From Symbiodinium natans (lineage: Eukaryota; Sar; Dinophyceae; Suessiales; Symbiodiniaceae): 64,000 nt of DNA. The notes beneath the pieces are model-generated. The model was given only the letters and a program-made list of their open reading frames with translations, had not been told where the DNA came from and did no database searches. The translations under genes and the position numbers were made by a program. The stretch spans positions 833,922 to 897,921 of the forward strand of contig CAJNDS010002257.1 of the NCBI GenBank assembly GCA_905221605.1, read 5' to 3'. Within the stretch, counting starts at the first letter, position 1. Each line of letters begins with the position of its first letter. This document shows, piece after piece, positions 43,291 through 55,908 of this stretch.

Positions 43291-46010
43291 GTCCACTCCT
43301 GCCATCCTTCCCTCCCGGGATTGAAAAGGTGTTTTGGAGGGTTTTATATTGTATTAGCACATATGTGTAAATGCATTATATGATATTACATGTATTTATG
43401 TACATCTAGCTCCATATATTTATACGCCCTATACACATACTTGTACACCTGTATCTATACCCGTACTTGTATTCACCCTGCCCCCCGCCCTCTCCCTGTT
43501 AACTGATGTGGAAACCCTTCAGTTTGGTCTGTCGCGACAGGCGGCTGAGCTTCACCCGAAAGGGAAGTTGGACTTTTATCTGACCTTCTTGTGCCCTGGC
43601 TTTGACAGCCTCTGCTGCCCACATCCATACGTCATCCCCCACATAGACTTTTGGGAAGGGTTGATCGCTCAAAGGGGTCTGGGATTGTTTTGAAGCTTGA
43701 GGTGGAAGCACTTCGGCTTCCTTGACTAATTAGCATGTCAACCCGACTGTAGACCCAAGCCGGCAGAAGAGAGACCCCAAGCCACAGATCCTTGAGCCGC
43801 TCAAAAAGCTTTGTTCTGACACAGAAACTTGTGAGCCGGTGGAGTGCAATGTAGCAGGGTCTATAAGGCGTAGTAAGAAGTACCCTAAGTCGCAGTCCAA
43901 GCCTGAAGCCTTGAGCCGCTAAACCCAGAGGAGCGGGGACGGCGGTGGCCTCGAGGTACGCTTACCTTTTCTCCAGCGGAAGCGTCGTGGTTCATAGGGT
44001 TTTACATCAGGGTTCAAGCAGAAACAATTAGAAGGGTTTGTGATTTTCGGCCTGTGTCGGATGCTTTGAAGGAATCTGTCGCAGTGTACGTTCGCTGCCA
44101 GTATTCACATGTTGATAAGTGTCCCTCACTTATCATGAGGCAATGAAGTACTGTATCTATTGCATTCTTAGTTCTGTAACTTGTTTCGGCCTCATGTGAT
44201 TCAGACGCGGCCTTCCAACATCCGCAGCGCTGGGCTGGGGCTCTTTGCCCGACGTGCTTGGCTTGGCATTTACAGGAACATCGGTGATTTAGGGGACTTT
44301 TCGCACGGGAAAGGGGAGGACAGTTTTGCACTTCACAGCGTGTGCACCGGACTGTAGCAGGCATATGCAGGCATGGTTTCGATCAACGCCAAGATGATTT
44401 CGATTAATGCCAAGTAGCAAAGTAGTGAGTTTTGCGAATGAAGCGAACCAGTCCAGTAGCCTCACGTTTCCGCAACACGGGGCGTCTCAATCGCGAAAAC
44501 GTGCAAGGGACTCAGGCGAGAGAACCTCAAGGAGTTTTTGCAGCGAGTCCGCACTTCGGCGCGGGCCCATGCATCTGCGGTGACAAGCCACAGACACCAG
44601 AGTCCCTTTAGCCCTAAAGCCCGACATTGAAACCATCGAAACGGAAACGGCTACCTTTTGAGAGAACGATGCCTGGGACCCTTTGGGTCGCTTCGATCAC
44701 CCCCCCCCTGGGCAGATTGTTCCAGGCTCATGTGGCACAGAACTTAAGTGCTCGAAATCCTCGCATCTGCCCGATAAAGCCGAAGTGCGGTTCAACAGCC
44801 TCGAACGCAGCTGGAAATCGTGGTGTCCCTCACTAAATTCTGCTAGGGCGACCGGATGATGAACCGTTACTTACCAGAATGCGGGTGAACTGATGAGAAG
44901 TTGCCTGAATGTATGTCATCCTGTGGTTCTTAAGCATCAGGGCATCTGGAGTAGCGTGCACCAAGCCGTACCAAGCCCTTGCATGCCCTTGCATGTTGGG
45001 AAGCTCATGGCCATGCCAGTGGCTAAGGGTCCTTTGCGCTCGGTGAGCTTCTTTGTGTCTACCGCGGTGACCTGGTTCCACTGGGCCGAGTACTCCGCGG
45101 ACGCTCGGCGTGCAGCACCTTTCCAGACTCTTGTCATGTTGTTTGAAGCTTGTTGTGTGCGTTCGGGTATTTTGTTCTTTTGGTTTTTGAGATGTTTGAT
45201 GTTAATTCGTTTGGTTCTTAAGGTGTTTGTTAGATTTCTGGCTGGACCAGGGTGTTCGTGGATGGAGACTTGCGTCTGTCTAGTTTCAGGGTCTGCTTTT
45301 GGGGCTTGCAGCTGTGGAGTAGTGCATCAGCGACGCCATTTCCATACAATGCATTCAACTCTGTGGTACGGTTGTTGAGAATGCAGGCGCTCGCTTTTAA
45401 GGACCAGTTGTGCCTTGCTTCATGCTCGCTTCCGAAGCCGCCACTGCTCAGTCTCAGGCGACGTTGACAACAAAGACTACCTTATGGGAGGCTTCGGAGT
45501 GTACAGCAGCTTGCTTTGCATAAGATGACAGTTCAACGAACGCGCTTATGACCTCTGGCAAGCCCTCACACGCAAGTGTCCTAATCATTTTGTCTAGGCA
45601 TGTCTCGGGCTTGGGGCTGAGAGTTGTGCATTTCCTTTGGCCTCATCCTTTGAGGGATGTATATAGGCCCCAAAACGATGCATGTGTCGTATATCTGCTG
45701 CTGCTGATAATGCCTGGCTGCCGCCCACATGATCGTCTTCCTTTTCTTAGTCATTCTGTGACATATGGTGGTGTCATGTCACTCTTGAGAGCGGAGCACA
45801 GAGCATGAGAAACATTCACTGTCAGAAACTGAGGCGTGGATGCCTCTCATCATCCTGAAGTGCTGGCCCGATACATCAATGACCATGCGGCGCCCTCAGT
45901 AGAGTCGCAGACAGAGAGGGAGAGAGAGGGACCTCCGGGCAAAAGGTTTCACGCAAAACAATGCACTCGGGCCGCTCGTGCGCAGAGGGTCCGTCAGGGC
46001 TCCTTCAAGC
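43291..46010. other. No supported gene
   Basis: A frame at 44,893-45,378 includes WFHWAEYSADARRAAPFQ before a CAG site, but there is no acceptor and the minus strand is also open. The rest shows nothing gene-like. Confidence 0.35.
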
Positions 46011-46014
46011 CTAG

Positions 46015-46155
46015 CAGAAGAAGAAGAAGCAGGGGAAGGAGAAGGAGAAGGAGAAGGAGAGGGAGAGGGAGAGGGAGAGGGAGAAGGAGACGGAGAGGGA
46101 GAGGGAGAGGGAGAGGGAGAGGGAGAAGGAGAAGGAGAAGGAGAAGGAGAAGGAG
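46015..46155 (+). repeat. GGAGAA/GGAGAG purine tract
   Basis: 6-bp units of GGAGAG and GGAGAA for about 140 bases. Arg/Gly or Glu/Gly frames through it are artefacts. Confidence 0.95.
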
Positions 46156-47336
46156 AGAAGAGAATATACTTGGGACGGAGCCAGAATTCAGGGCGGAACC
46201 TCCAATCACTTCAACTCGCTATGCATGTTTTGCTCATTTTTGCTCCACCCATAGCCCAATGCTGGCAACTCCAGTGCTTGAGTCTCACTCGGACACTGGA
46301 CGACACAGGCGCACCAAGCGGGACCCAGCGCATGGGGGGGTTCATCCCCTCAAGCCCAGAAGAGGAAGAAGCGATGGAAGGAAGGAGGAACCCTCGGGCG
46401 GCCTCCCACTCCAGAAAGGGTTACGTGCGCAGAAAGGGAGAAAGAGGGGAGCTCAAGGGATAAGGATCTGAAAGGCTTAGGGTTCGTCGGGGGAATTGGG
46501 AGGTCTTCGGGGACTTCGAGTTCAGGTAGGGGGTACCGAAGGGGGGAGATGAGAGGGAGGGAAGGGGTGTTGACTGTGTGTGAATCGTTGGGGTTGGGGA
46601 GTTTTCAAGTGGTTAAGGTGGTCCGTGCCCTGATTCAGTGGTTCCTGCGAAGTAGAGAGCAGAGGGGCGGGTCATTGGTCCTGTCACGTACGCGGTGTTT
46701 ACTGGGGGGGGGGTTATACTTTACATGAGGACAACGAAGCACCGACAGAGTACCAGCCGAGTTGGCCCTACCCTGAAGGGGGGGCATATACCCAACGCTG
46801 AAAACAGTGCAGTGGAAAAATTCGAGGGCCACTCCAAAACTCCTCAAGCCGACTCGAGCGGCAAGTTTACCCCCAAAATGTCTCTCTCCTACTCTCTCTT
46901 TTCCCCTCTTGCCGCTGGGCTTGAGGGACCAGGAAGATAGCCATGACCCCCGCGCGCGGCGCGCACCTGTGTTGTTCGGCCTATGGTCGGTGTGAGACCA
47001 TAGAAGAAAAACTGGGAGGTACGAACAGGTTCCCCTTGGTACTCGGGCGGGGTATCCTGACCTGCCCATGTGTTTCAAATGCACACACATTATGGGCTTG
47101 GGATGAACTCACCTGGACCAGGCAGACGCGGAGCATCACAACGCCAGGTTCGTGAAGCTCAAGAGGCCGGCGAGACTCCGGAAGAAAGAAATGCTGGTGT
47201 TTGCTGGAGCTCCTTGACGATTTTGCCCCACATCGACAACACACGAACATCGACCATACCTAAACGTTGAAAGCCTATCCACATCTTTTGCCAAGTCTTC
47301 TGCAGTCTTCTTGTCGTTCCTTTGCCTTTGCAGCAG

Positions 47337-47469
47337 GGAGCGGAAGGCACTCGTCCTCGCCACGCGCGAAATTGTCAAGGATGAGGAGGCCAGAGAAGTC
47401 AGCCTTTGCCTGGCCAGTAGCTGGCTGAGGTGGGCCGCCTCCGTCACCAACAGTGGCCTTTGCAATACA
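47337..47469 (+). CDS. Strong isolated exon, unknown helical protein
   Basis: Preceded by an excellent pyrimidine tract ending TTTGCAGCAG and ended by a GT donor (ACA/GTATAC). The 44-codon frame reads ERKALVLATREIVKDEEAR, then CLASSWLRWAASV, with about 77 percent G or C in third positions, the highest of the isolated exons in the 34-53 kb region. It is in phase 2 at the start and 0 at the end. No family is recognised. The minus strand is also open, with weaker codon bias. Confidence 0.48.
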
Positions 47470-48637
47470 GTATACCACGCGCGCGCGTGGGTGTGTGTGT
47501 GTGTGTATGCAACCACTCATTCTCCCTGAATGGTCCATCTCGGGCTGGTTGGTTAGGGTTAGACTTAGACTTTGCAGGTAGAGGTTTATCCAGGCGATCT
47601 CTGTGCATCTGCAGCATTTAAAGCTCAGCAAGTCTTGCACTCACGCACTTGCCTTTGACGCTTCTGAAGAACGCCATGGACGCTGTTGAGCTGACCGCGT
47701 GGCTGGCTTGCACAGAATAGGATCCAAGACAGTCTTTAGAGTTTCGGGCTGGCTTTTGTGGAATATTTCAGGGCTTCACTGAATGGTTCCTCGGCTGTCA
47801 GAAGCGAGGGAGCCAGAGGACTCTGCAGGCATGAGGCTTCAGGCAGAGTTTAGGGTGTCATGTCTTCGTTCAGCATTGCCCAGATGCGTGACCATGGTAC
47901 TAGGTCCAATGCAGCTGGGAATGGCGCAGGTGTTTTAGGCAGAGCCCTGCGGCGTGTTGGAACCCTGCATGTCAAGAATACGTTTGAAATCCATTGAAAT
48001 CCCAATCGCCCCAAAACTCCCAAATCCGAGTTCGATTCCATGCCCGCCTTTTCGTACCTTCTCAGCCAAAACAGGCAGGATCGTCTCTACGATGCGGTCA
48101 CTGCCATCAATGATGCCAGGGCCATAGTTTTCAAGAGGTTCCGGAGGCAAATAACAAGGCAAGACTTTGTAAGGGATGGTTTGCAGGGATCCTGGATTTG
48201 AATCTGACGCTCGCCCGTGCACTGCTACTCGTACATACTTCTCTACTGGTGCTGTGGGATGCTGTGGGCATGGAGTGTCCCTAAATCGCAAACCCACGTG
48301 TTGAGCCCGGCCTTTGCAAGGTTGCAAATGATCTCCAGCGTCGGCTTCAGACTGTGAAGCTTAGCTGAACCGTTTGGGGCTGTTGGACTTAGAGTTTTGA
48401 GGATCGGGCCTTAGGGGTTGTGGGGTTTTCGGTTGATTCTTTTTTGGAGGGGGGGGGGAGATGTCTCTCAGATGGATGTACGGTTTAGGGATTAGGGATT
48501 TGGGGGGGGGGGTCGTTGTGTTGAGTGCATTCATGCTACACCCTGAAAATCGTGAGGGCAGCGTTGCGTGAGGTTTTACCCCAATGGACCTGTTGCCACT
48601 CGCCACTTCGGGGCCGTCACTTGGCCATGCATGCTGG

Positions 48638-48700
48638 AAGGAAGGAAGGAAGGAAGGAAGGCAGGAAGAAAAGGAAACGAAAGGAAACGAAAGGAAAGGG
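48638..48700 (+). repeat. GGAA / GGAAACGAAA short repeat
   Basis: Five to six GGAA units followed by AAAGGAAACG units. Confidence 0.9.
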
Positions 48701-50244
48701 GAAGGATCGGGACGACCCTTGCGGGCGTCATCTGGCTGGAAGGGAGGAAGGGGGAAGGGAGGACGGAAAAGTCTTTGGTTAAAACTGCCTCGGGGGTGCG
48801 TTCTCCAAACTTCAAAAACAGAGTTCCTTGTTCTTGAGGCGGCCCGCCATGTAGCAGACAAGGTGCTGTAACGCAGGTCGTCGACGGCCTCCTTCGTCTC
48901 TCGCGTGTGTGGAACTTGTCCGAATACATTGTTCCACCCGGCGGTTACACCGGACGCAGTTGTCTTTGCACACAGAGTCACCAATATTGAACATTGCAAT
49001 TGTTGCACGTGCGCCATCGTTCGCCGGGCATGTCTGTTGAAGGAGCGTTTCTTTCGGGTAAGCGGCAATGCTTTCGAAGTGGTGAGGCCATTGGTTCGGC
49101 CCTCGGGGCTTCTGTCCCTTCGCATTCCTTCGTTGTCACACCCTTGTCTTCCAGCAATGTCCCCCAAAACAAGGAGTGCCTGCAAACCTCTTCTGTCTCT
49201 AAAGGTGTCGATGTGCCGGGCCCATCAGACATTCAATGTCGTCCCTGCTGGAGCTTCACAGATTCAGCCGTCGGCGCTAGGGCGTCCCTTCAAAGGGTGG
49301 CTCTTCGCGAGGCATGACAAGAAAACCAAGGCCCAGTACAGAAACCCAGAGCATCAACAGCGTGCAGCAAAAGAAACTGTGGAATCACTACCAAGTAGCC
49401 GTTCACTGTGCTTGTGCACCGTCCCCAGGCAGATTGACTTCCAAGCTTCCCAAGCTCCTCAAACGCTGTCGGCATGCCAAGCCTTAGCCTTGGATCAGGG
49501 AATGCACGGACAATGTGGATCTCTCGGACCCGCACAACATCGCACAGATCGTGCAAGGACCGCACTGCGTTGTGGCAGTGCTGAGGCTCTCCAGATTTTG
49601 GGTGTCAGGCTTGGGCATGACAGGGGGTGCACTCTTCGCATTCAGGAGATGATAGAGAGAGATTCAAGAGAGCCTCCTGTTGGGGTTTGACAGCCCTTAG
49701 CGCACAATAGGAGTTGGCTTCATGACTCTCGCGATGTGGCTGATCTTCGCCAACAACTCAAAGGTAGCATGGGCATCTTTGAAGAGAAGTTATCGGCATG
49801 TTGCAAACTGCGTCAGCTACAACGTAACTAACTGGATGCCTCGGTTGCGCCGGCAGCAGGGAGCAACAATCCCCCAAAATCCCTTGGGCCAGGTGGCCGT
49901 AGCTCAGAAAGCCCCTTTGGAGCAGCGGCACCAGGCCAGATTTCCTGGCACTTGTTTGTTGGTTTGTTGGGGTGGACGGGAGTGAGGAGGCTTGTTTTTG
50001 GGAACATGCATGAAAGAGTTGGGAGGCCTTGAGATTTCTGATGGCTTTGCGTTGTACTGCAGCGTGGCTCAGCGCGTGTCTCAACAAGACTAGGCGGCTG
50101 CGACATCGCAGTGTCCCCTCCCATCCGGTTTTGGGGGGTATTTTCAAGAAGCGGTTGCCACGGCAGATTTGCGCGACCATCAGTACTGCGGTCGCCCTTT
50201 TCTCCGGCTTCTTCAACATCCTGCAGCCCCTTGGGCCGGTTTAA
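48701..50244. other. Overlapping open frames, coding status unresolved
   Basis: Plus frames at 48,905-49,690 and 48,994-49,317, a long minus frame at 48,361-49,185, and a plus frame at 50,029-50,244 (C-terminal FSGFFNILQPLGPV, possibly a membrane segment) overlap. None has a motif or clear splice support, so none is called. Confidence 0.3.
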
Positions 50245-52669
50245 GGGGTCGGAGGTCACACTTCAAGAGTCCTGGATGCGAAAAGCATGTACAAGGCTTA
50301 GCTTCTGCCCTTGGGTAGGTGAAAGGTCCTACTCCTTGTCGTCCCCCGAAAAACCTGAGAGCCCGAAGCCCCAGCTTCGACCCGATCCAATGCCTAAAGG
50401 CTGACAGCGATTGATGACTTCGACCTTCCGGGCCGCGCAAACAACTTCAATCTGAACTTGTCCCGTTCCTTTGGCCTTTTAAGTCTTTTCTTGCTCTTTG
50501 GTTTCGTTCGGCAGGTTTCGCGGTGTGCTCGTATGAGTTGACGAACAAGCTTTTTCGGATCAGTCAGTCCTGGCAAGGCCCCGCAGCCCCAGATGTGTTC
50601 GCAATCGCTTGCCGTGGGAGGGCGCGCTGCTTTGAGTGCTGAGATGGGCGAGGGATGGCGAGGCTTAGGCTACTTAGGCTGAAGACTCCGACATTCCAGG
50701 TCCCGTGGAGTGGATTCTGACCTGTCCCATCATGCAGTTGAAGTTGGTCGTATTGGCAGGCCAGGCTTTTGTGTCTTTTGTTGGGTCTACGTTTTTTGGG
50801 TCAGGGTCTTGAGATTTGGCTTCCTTGTCGGTGTTGACGGTTTGGCCCTGTACTCTTGCGGGCACCTCATGTTTCGGCACGATGGGTGGAGGTACTGTGC
50901 GCTGAGTCTGGGGTGAGTTTCATCGGTGCGAGGTTCTTAGACCTGACAGACTTTACGTAGGGTTGTTGCAACGTCTCGCTGCGCCCCTGTCTGGATCTGC
51001 GACGCTTCTTGCAGGAAGGATGCGGGTACCCTGCGTTGCAATTTCTAGCAGGGCTCAAGGCAGAGAAGTGAAAGGAGGGAGAAGGAATGAAGCAGAGAGA
51101 CGGGGAGGAGGAGAGTGCAAAAAGACAATCTGCAAACTGTCCTTGCTGGCTCGGCCGCCAGGCGCCCGTGTGCCCAGCTACCGCCGCTTCATGATGCTCC
51201 TGATCTGATTCACAACGTTTGTTCTGTTCTATCGCATTCGCTACTTGTATTGCTGGCCGGTGATAACCATTGCTCCTGCAGACTGTCGAGCGAGTGAACT
51301 TCATTCAAGTCCAGGGAACTTAGATGGGCCTGGAGATCCTGAATCGGAGTTTCTGTTTTCGCCCCATGCCTTTCGTGGTCTCAGGGCTCGCTATCACAAC
51401 CCTAAGCAAACCCAAGCTAAAAACGGTCACATCCGAGTAAATCAAACATGAAGCATCTGCTACTTGCAGCGTAGCTCGCGGAACTGGCAAGATGCCGAGC
51501 AGTTGGGCCAAAACGGTCTCGTCATTTTAGACGAAAGACGGCGTTAAGACGTAAGATTGGACGCGTGTGGAGCCGCCGACAGTCCTAATAAACCGCAGAG
51601 CTGCGGGGAATTATTGTGGTGACAACGATCTGGGAAAATGGCCTGGTGAGGACAGCCACGTCGTCTTCTCATACGATGCTCCGCATGGAGCTGCTAAGTG
51701 GGCTGTGCCAGAATTTGGTTAATGCAAAACATAGGACAGTCCTGCCTTTCCGTCCGAGCTGATGAAACAAGAAATTACTGTCGTGGGTTCGAGGGGGAAG
51801 GTGTTGACAGCTTTCAGAAGCTGCATGAGGGAAAGGTAGGGAGGGAGGGAGGGAGGGAGAGCGAACCTAACTTTACAAGAGTCGAAGCCCAGAAAGGGAG
51901 GGATGTAGAGGGCTTTGTGGGGTCATAGGAGCGAGGGGGTTTGGGTGCTTGGCGATTCGTTGTGGGCCTTAAGTTTCAGCCTGGGTGCGGAGCTTCTTGC
52001 TTCGGAGACGAGGTTGAGGTTTCAGAGGTTGGGCATGTGGAAGCAAATTTTGAAGAGGAAAAACATCGAGGCGAGGCAACAAATCTGTTACAACCCCACG
52101 GTTCCAGCACCTAGTGGCATAGCGTACAAGACTGCACGGCGCCCGCTTCGCCACCAAGGCCTTTGGTCTGCGTGTCTGTCCTCTTGTGCGGAACGGCCTC
52201 GATGTTCACAGGAATTGCCGGTTCAGGGTGCTGATGGGGATTAGCCTGTAGCCTAGCACTGTAGCCTTGCAGGTCTATTGAGCCGCTCGGCAGAGCCGTA
52301 AGGTTGGACATGCGTTGGTTGGTTTTGAACACTTTTTGAACATGATTATGCTGCGGGTCTGCAGCGACGGGGGTCATCCTGCAAGCACTGGGTGTTTTTA
52401 CGATGCTGTCCTTGCTCTAGGCTCATATGCCCGCTTAAATTTGGACCTGTCCTCATGCTCCCGCCGCACCCTTCCGCACCCCCACACACACAGCATCACC
52501 CACAACACTCACGCCACTCACACCGTCTGCACCCACGGCACCCACGCCCGCACTCAAGGCATCACATGCACCCAGACCCACACCCGCCATCCATAGCATC
52601 CACATCGCGCTGTTAGGGGAAGGTCTTTGGTGCTGGGCCGGGGAAGGGAGGGGGGGCAGGTCTCAGGCG
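50245..52669. other. No supported gene
   Basis: Only short or two-strand-ambiguous frames. A (GGGA) run lies at about 51,839-51,860 and a CACACCC-rich stretch at 52,470-52,600. Confidence 0.35.
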
Positions 52670-52694
52670 TTTTTTTTTTTTTTTTTTTTTTTTT
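52670..52694 (-). repeat. T25 tract (poly-A on the minus strand)
   Basis: Twenty-five T residues in a row. On the minus strand this is a poly-A that could mark the 3' end of a retroposed copy lying to its right. Confidence 0.9.
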
Positions 52695-53076
52695 CAGAAA
52701 TACATGCGACTCGAACAACGCTCGACATTATCAGCAAAACAACACCCAGTATATTTGCAAAGATTTAGGATGACAGATAAAGTCTCGGCACAAGCAATAA
52801 AAGAGCCGCCTCAGGGGGCATCCCGCGTAAGAGCAAGCATTGCAAGCGCTGTCCCTGCCAGGCTTCCTGAGTTGCGAGAAGTTGCGATGTAGGCATGGAA
52901 AGGTGAGGATAGGTGAGGATTCTTGGGACGGGCTCGCAGACTCATAGTCAGGTACAGGCAAAAGCGCATGAGCAGCAACAACAGTCCGAGACTTGTGATC
53001 TCCAGACGTAGCTTTATTTATTCTGTATGTTTGCAAACATTACTTGAGTGTTTTATTGGTTTTTGTAATAGCAATA

Positions 53077-53077
<1 letters not shown>

Positions 53078-53107
<30 letters not shown>
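53078..53107. repeat. (TA)15 dinucleotide tract
   Basis: Perfect TA alternation. Confidence 0.95.
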
Positions 53108-53109
<2 letters not shown>

Positions 53110-53163
53110 GGTATTCAATAAAAGCATGAGCAAAATGAGTCTTCGACGAGCGCTTGCGAAGGA

Positions 53164-53667
53164 ATGTTAGTACTAAGAATGACAAAACATGCAACGCCGC
53201 AGTTCCCATTTTCGCTTTATCGCAAATTTGTAGGCAAGATGCTTCCTTTCAATAAGTGTTACGTGTTGAGGTCGGCGTGGGTACATACACAAAAGCGGGT
53301 TGACCACACGGGACACCTCCATTCACAGAGGAGATGCGCTGCGCTATGCTTGGTATGCCTTCGGCCTGATGCTGGCATTGATCATGTTCTACCACAATGC
53401 CTTGCAGATCAAAGAGAACCTTGGCAGCCGTGGTTCAACTCGAAACCTCCTAATCTGAGAGCTCGTTCCGTGGCATTCTGTTTGTCGGGTCATCTTACGG
53501 ATCCTGACGAAGGAACGAGGGACAGCTCAACAGGGCTAAGTAGGGCGTTGCCACAGTTGCCACATGTTGCCACACCCAGAAGCCTGCACCAGCGGGTCTT
53601 GAGGAACAGCGAGGGCGAAGAGTCCCTTTTCAGCGGCGACTTTGGCTTGGACAAGGACGGTCTATGA
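53164..53667 (+). CDS. Unknown protein, 167-codon frame
   Basis: The frame is uninterrupted and its last part (RVLRNSEGEESLFSGDFGLD) has about 86 percent G or C in third positions, strongly coding, after a CTGCACCAG acceptor at about 53,593. A GT donor at AAGGACG/GTCTAT may end it. The first two thirds are less biased and may be intron. No family is recognised. It lies 200 bases before the membrane-protein gene and could be its first part. Confidence 0.38.
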   Translation: MLVLRMTKHATPQFPFSLYRKFVGKMLPFNKCYVLRSAWVHTQKRVDHTGHLHSQRRCAALCLVCLRPDAGIDHVLPQCLADQREPWQPWFNSKPPNLRARSVAFCLSGHLTDPDEGTRDSSTGLSRALPQLPHVATPRSLHQRVLRNSEGEESLFSGDFGLDKDGL

Positions 53668-53862
53668 TTCTATGAGTGTTGCGGAAGCACGGCCTTCTCA
53701 TTATCCTTCCGTGCAAGCCTTGTGATATTCTAAGCGTGCAATGATCGCTGAGGTGTTTGCTTTTGGGGTCTGAGCTTGGGCGTGGCATCGTGCTCGCATC
53801 ACAATGCCATCGTGTTTGTTTGGAAGATTTTGGAAGACATGCGTTTTTTTTTTCTTTTGTAG

Positions 53863-55908
53863 GGCATGAAGTATGAGGCTGTCGAGGCCGACTGCTTGCA
53901 CCCAAATCCGGCTTGTAAAGTGCTGCATTCTCTTTTCATCAATAACAGCTTCTTGAAAACGGTGGATGCTGTCGTCAAGTTGTGCCCCGATCGTTTATGC
54001 TGTTCCACGTTTGGTGCCGAGCTCCACGCAGTTCAGGGCTTGGGGTTGCAAAGGTTAGAGGGTTTCGGGCCAACCGTCGATTTCAGGTTGCGAGGGCCTT
54101 TTTGTCTCTGTGACGGAGCTGAAGGCATGCGTAGGATTACGTAGCCATCGGCCGCTTGCTGAGGCGACTCAGACTTCCGCAAGCTCTCCATCTTGCTCAT
54201 CGTAACCTGGTTCCCTTTCCCCATCTGGTGCCTGGGCCCTCCTGGTTGGACTGACTTTGAGCGCACGTAGCCTCAATCAAGAGGGCTGTACATTAACATG
54301 TGTGTATGGAATGAAAGGTGGAGCGAAGCTGTTTCGACTAGTTCTTCGACAGGAGTGTTCTCGCCTGTAAACATGCTCCATGCAGGCTTAGCATCCATGT
54401 CGTGCTGGATTGCACAACCACACATCTCAAGCTGCCACTTCATGAGCAACAAAGACATGAACAACAGCAGCTGCAAGCATGTGATGCGTGAGCTCAACTA
54501 CCGAGTCCAGCCCCAAAAACCGAATCGCTGGATGTCTTACATTGTGCCTGGACAGCTAGCACCAAAGACCAAGTCCTGCGCTCAGGTTCAGTTTGAGTGT
54601 GGAGGGTTTCGGGCTCATCACCGACGGCTTCATCATCGAGATGGGCTGGGTTGTCCTGATCCTTGGTCGAGTTCAGCTCAATTGTGCCGCATGGGCCATC
54701 TTGCAGGTCATAAATGAAAAAGGTTAGGAACAGCTGCAAGTAGCTGGGCCATGTTCTGCTACGCAGATTCATTCAAATTCGCGAAGGACTTCTAGGTCCT
54801 GCTTTCCCTTGTAATGTACATTAGGTACTGGTTTCTTAGGCCAAAGGCCGCTTCTTTGGGCCCCCTTGTGCGAGTTTCATACAGGCTTCCTTGAAGGATG
54901 GGTGTGTTAAAGCATCCATGCCTTGAGTATCGACGTTGTCCCGAATCGTTAAAGAAGAGCACAGACCAAGCTCAAAAACGGTTACGTGTATTGCTTCGAA
55001 CAGGCCACGAACAGCGCATACATGCACTTCAGGGCTTGTGCAGGGCTGCATAGAGCTTCTCACCCCACAGGAACATCGTGTCGAAGTTCACGTACATCAT
55101 CTGGATGCAGCGCATGAAGATGGTGCACCAGCGCAAGATCGAGGCTGCAATTGGCAAGAGCTGTAGCTTCACTTGTATGCATCGTGCTCCTCAAACGAAT
55201 TGAGAGGTTTGTGCTTCATTGTATGCTAGTGGCTGTCTGCACGCGAACACCAATTGCCCAAGTACGTAGCAGCCCTGAGCCGCCAGAAGCGAGACAACAG
55301 AAAGAGCTCATGTCTTCGGGTAGCCTAGCATACGGCCACTCTGGGTGTTTGCGAGCGCTTCCTCAAGGGGATTCTAACACCTTCGCCCCGAGAGCCGGAC
55401 CTTTCCGCCCGATGTCCCTCAACTCAACTGGGACACCGCGGCAGGGCTAGCGGAGAAACCGAAATCGCGAAACCAGACGTGCACTCTGCATAATCTGAGC
55501 CGACAGGCGGCCCGCGAGCTGTATGGCCTATCCCCCTCCGACGAGATCAACGAGGCAAGCGTTGGGCAGGGCGTGGCTAGTCTGCTTGCGCGCCCATGAC
55601 CTGCAACTCACTTGTGCCTGCGTGGCTGTGTCTTGCATAGCCAGTTCAGTAAACCGACATTTGTGCAGGTTAGTCTTAAATCCAAAAGCTGCGTGTCACA
55701 GTCTCTTCATCAAAGCTGGCACTTGGCTTGTCAGAATCTGCTGCGTCATTGCATGTGGCCTATTCCGACAGCATTGGACAGCACTCAGCTTAGTGACCTA
55801 GCAGATTGTTCAGAGGGCATGCGCCAGACTGAAGCATTCCTTGTTGGTGATCAGGAAGACCTGAAGAAGCAGGCCATGACCAACGGAGTGCCAAGACAGA
55901 ATCGATGA
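53863..55908 (+). CDS. Probable membrane protein, several exons
   Basis: Exons: 53,863-54,053 after a TTTTTCTTTTGTAG acceptor (fragment HSLFINNSFLKTVDAVVKL); 54,586-54,706, a hydrophobic helix GFIIEMGWVVLILGRVQL, with CTCAG and CAG/GTCATA borders; 54,965-55,032 (KNGYVYCFEQATNSAYMHF); 55,071-55,162 (NIVSKFTYIIWMQRMKMVHQ, 84 percent third-position GC); about 55,385-55,554 (SRQAARELYGLSPSDEINE, ending at a GC donor GAG/GCAAGC); and a possible terminal piece to 55,908 (DQEDLKKQAMTNGVPRQNR). The first four join in phase. The intron between 55,032 and 55,071 would be only 38 bases. At least one membrane helix is likely. No family could be named, and the 3' joins are less sure. Confidence 0.52.

Noticed and set aside
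43499-43711. YVGDDVW on the minus strand, suggestive of a polymerase catalytic motif
   Set aside because: No other reverse-transcriptase or polymerase motifs flank it and the plus strand is equally open; likely chance.
45836-46471. Arg/Gly-rich 211-codon frame resembling an RGG protein
   Set aside because: The basic stretch is the GGAGAG/GGAGAA purine tract; flanks are not coding-like.
48361-49690. Two long opposing frames (274 codons minus, 261 plus)
   Set aside because: They cover each other, show no motif and neither has clear splice or bias support, so no gene was called.
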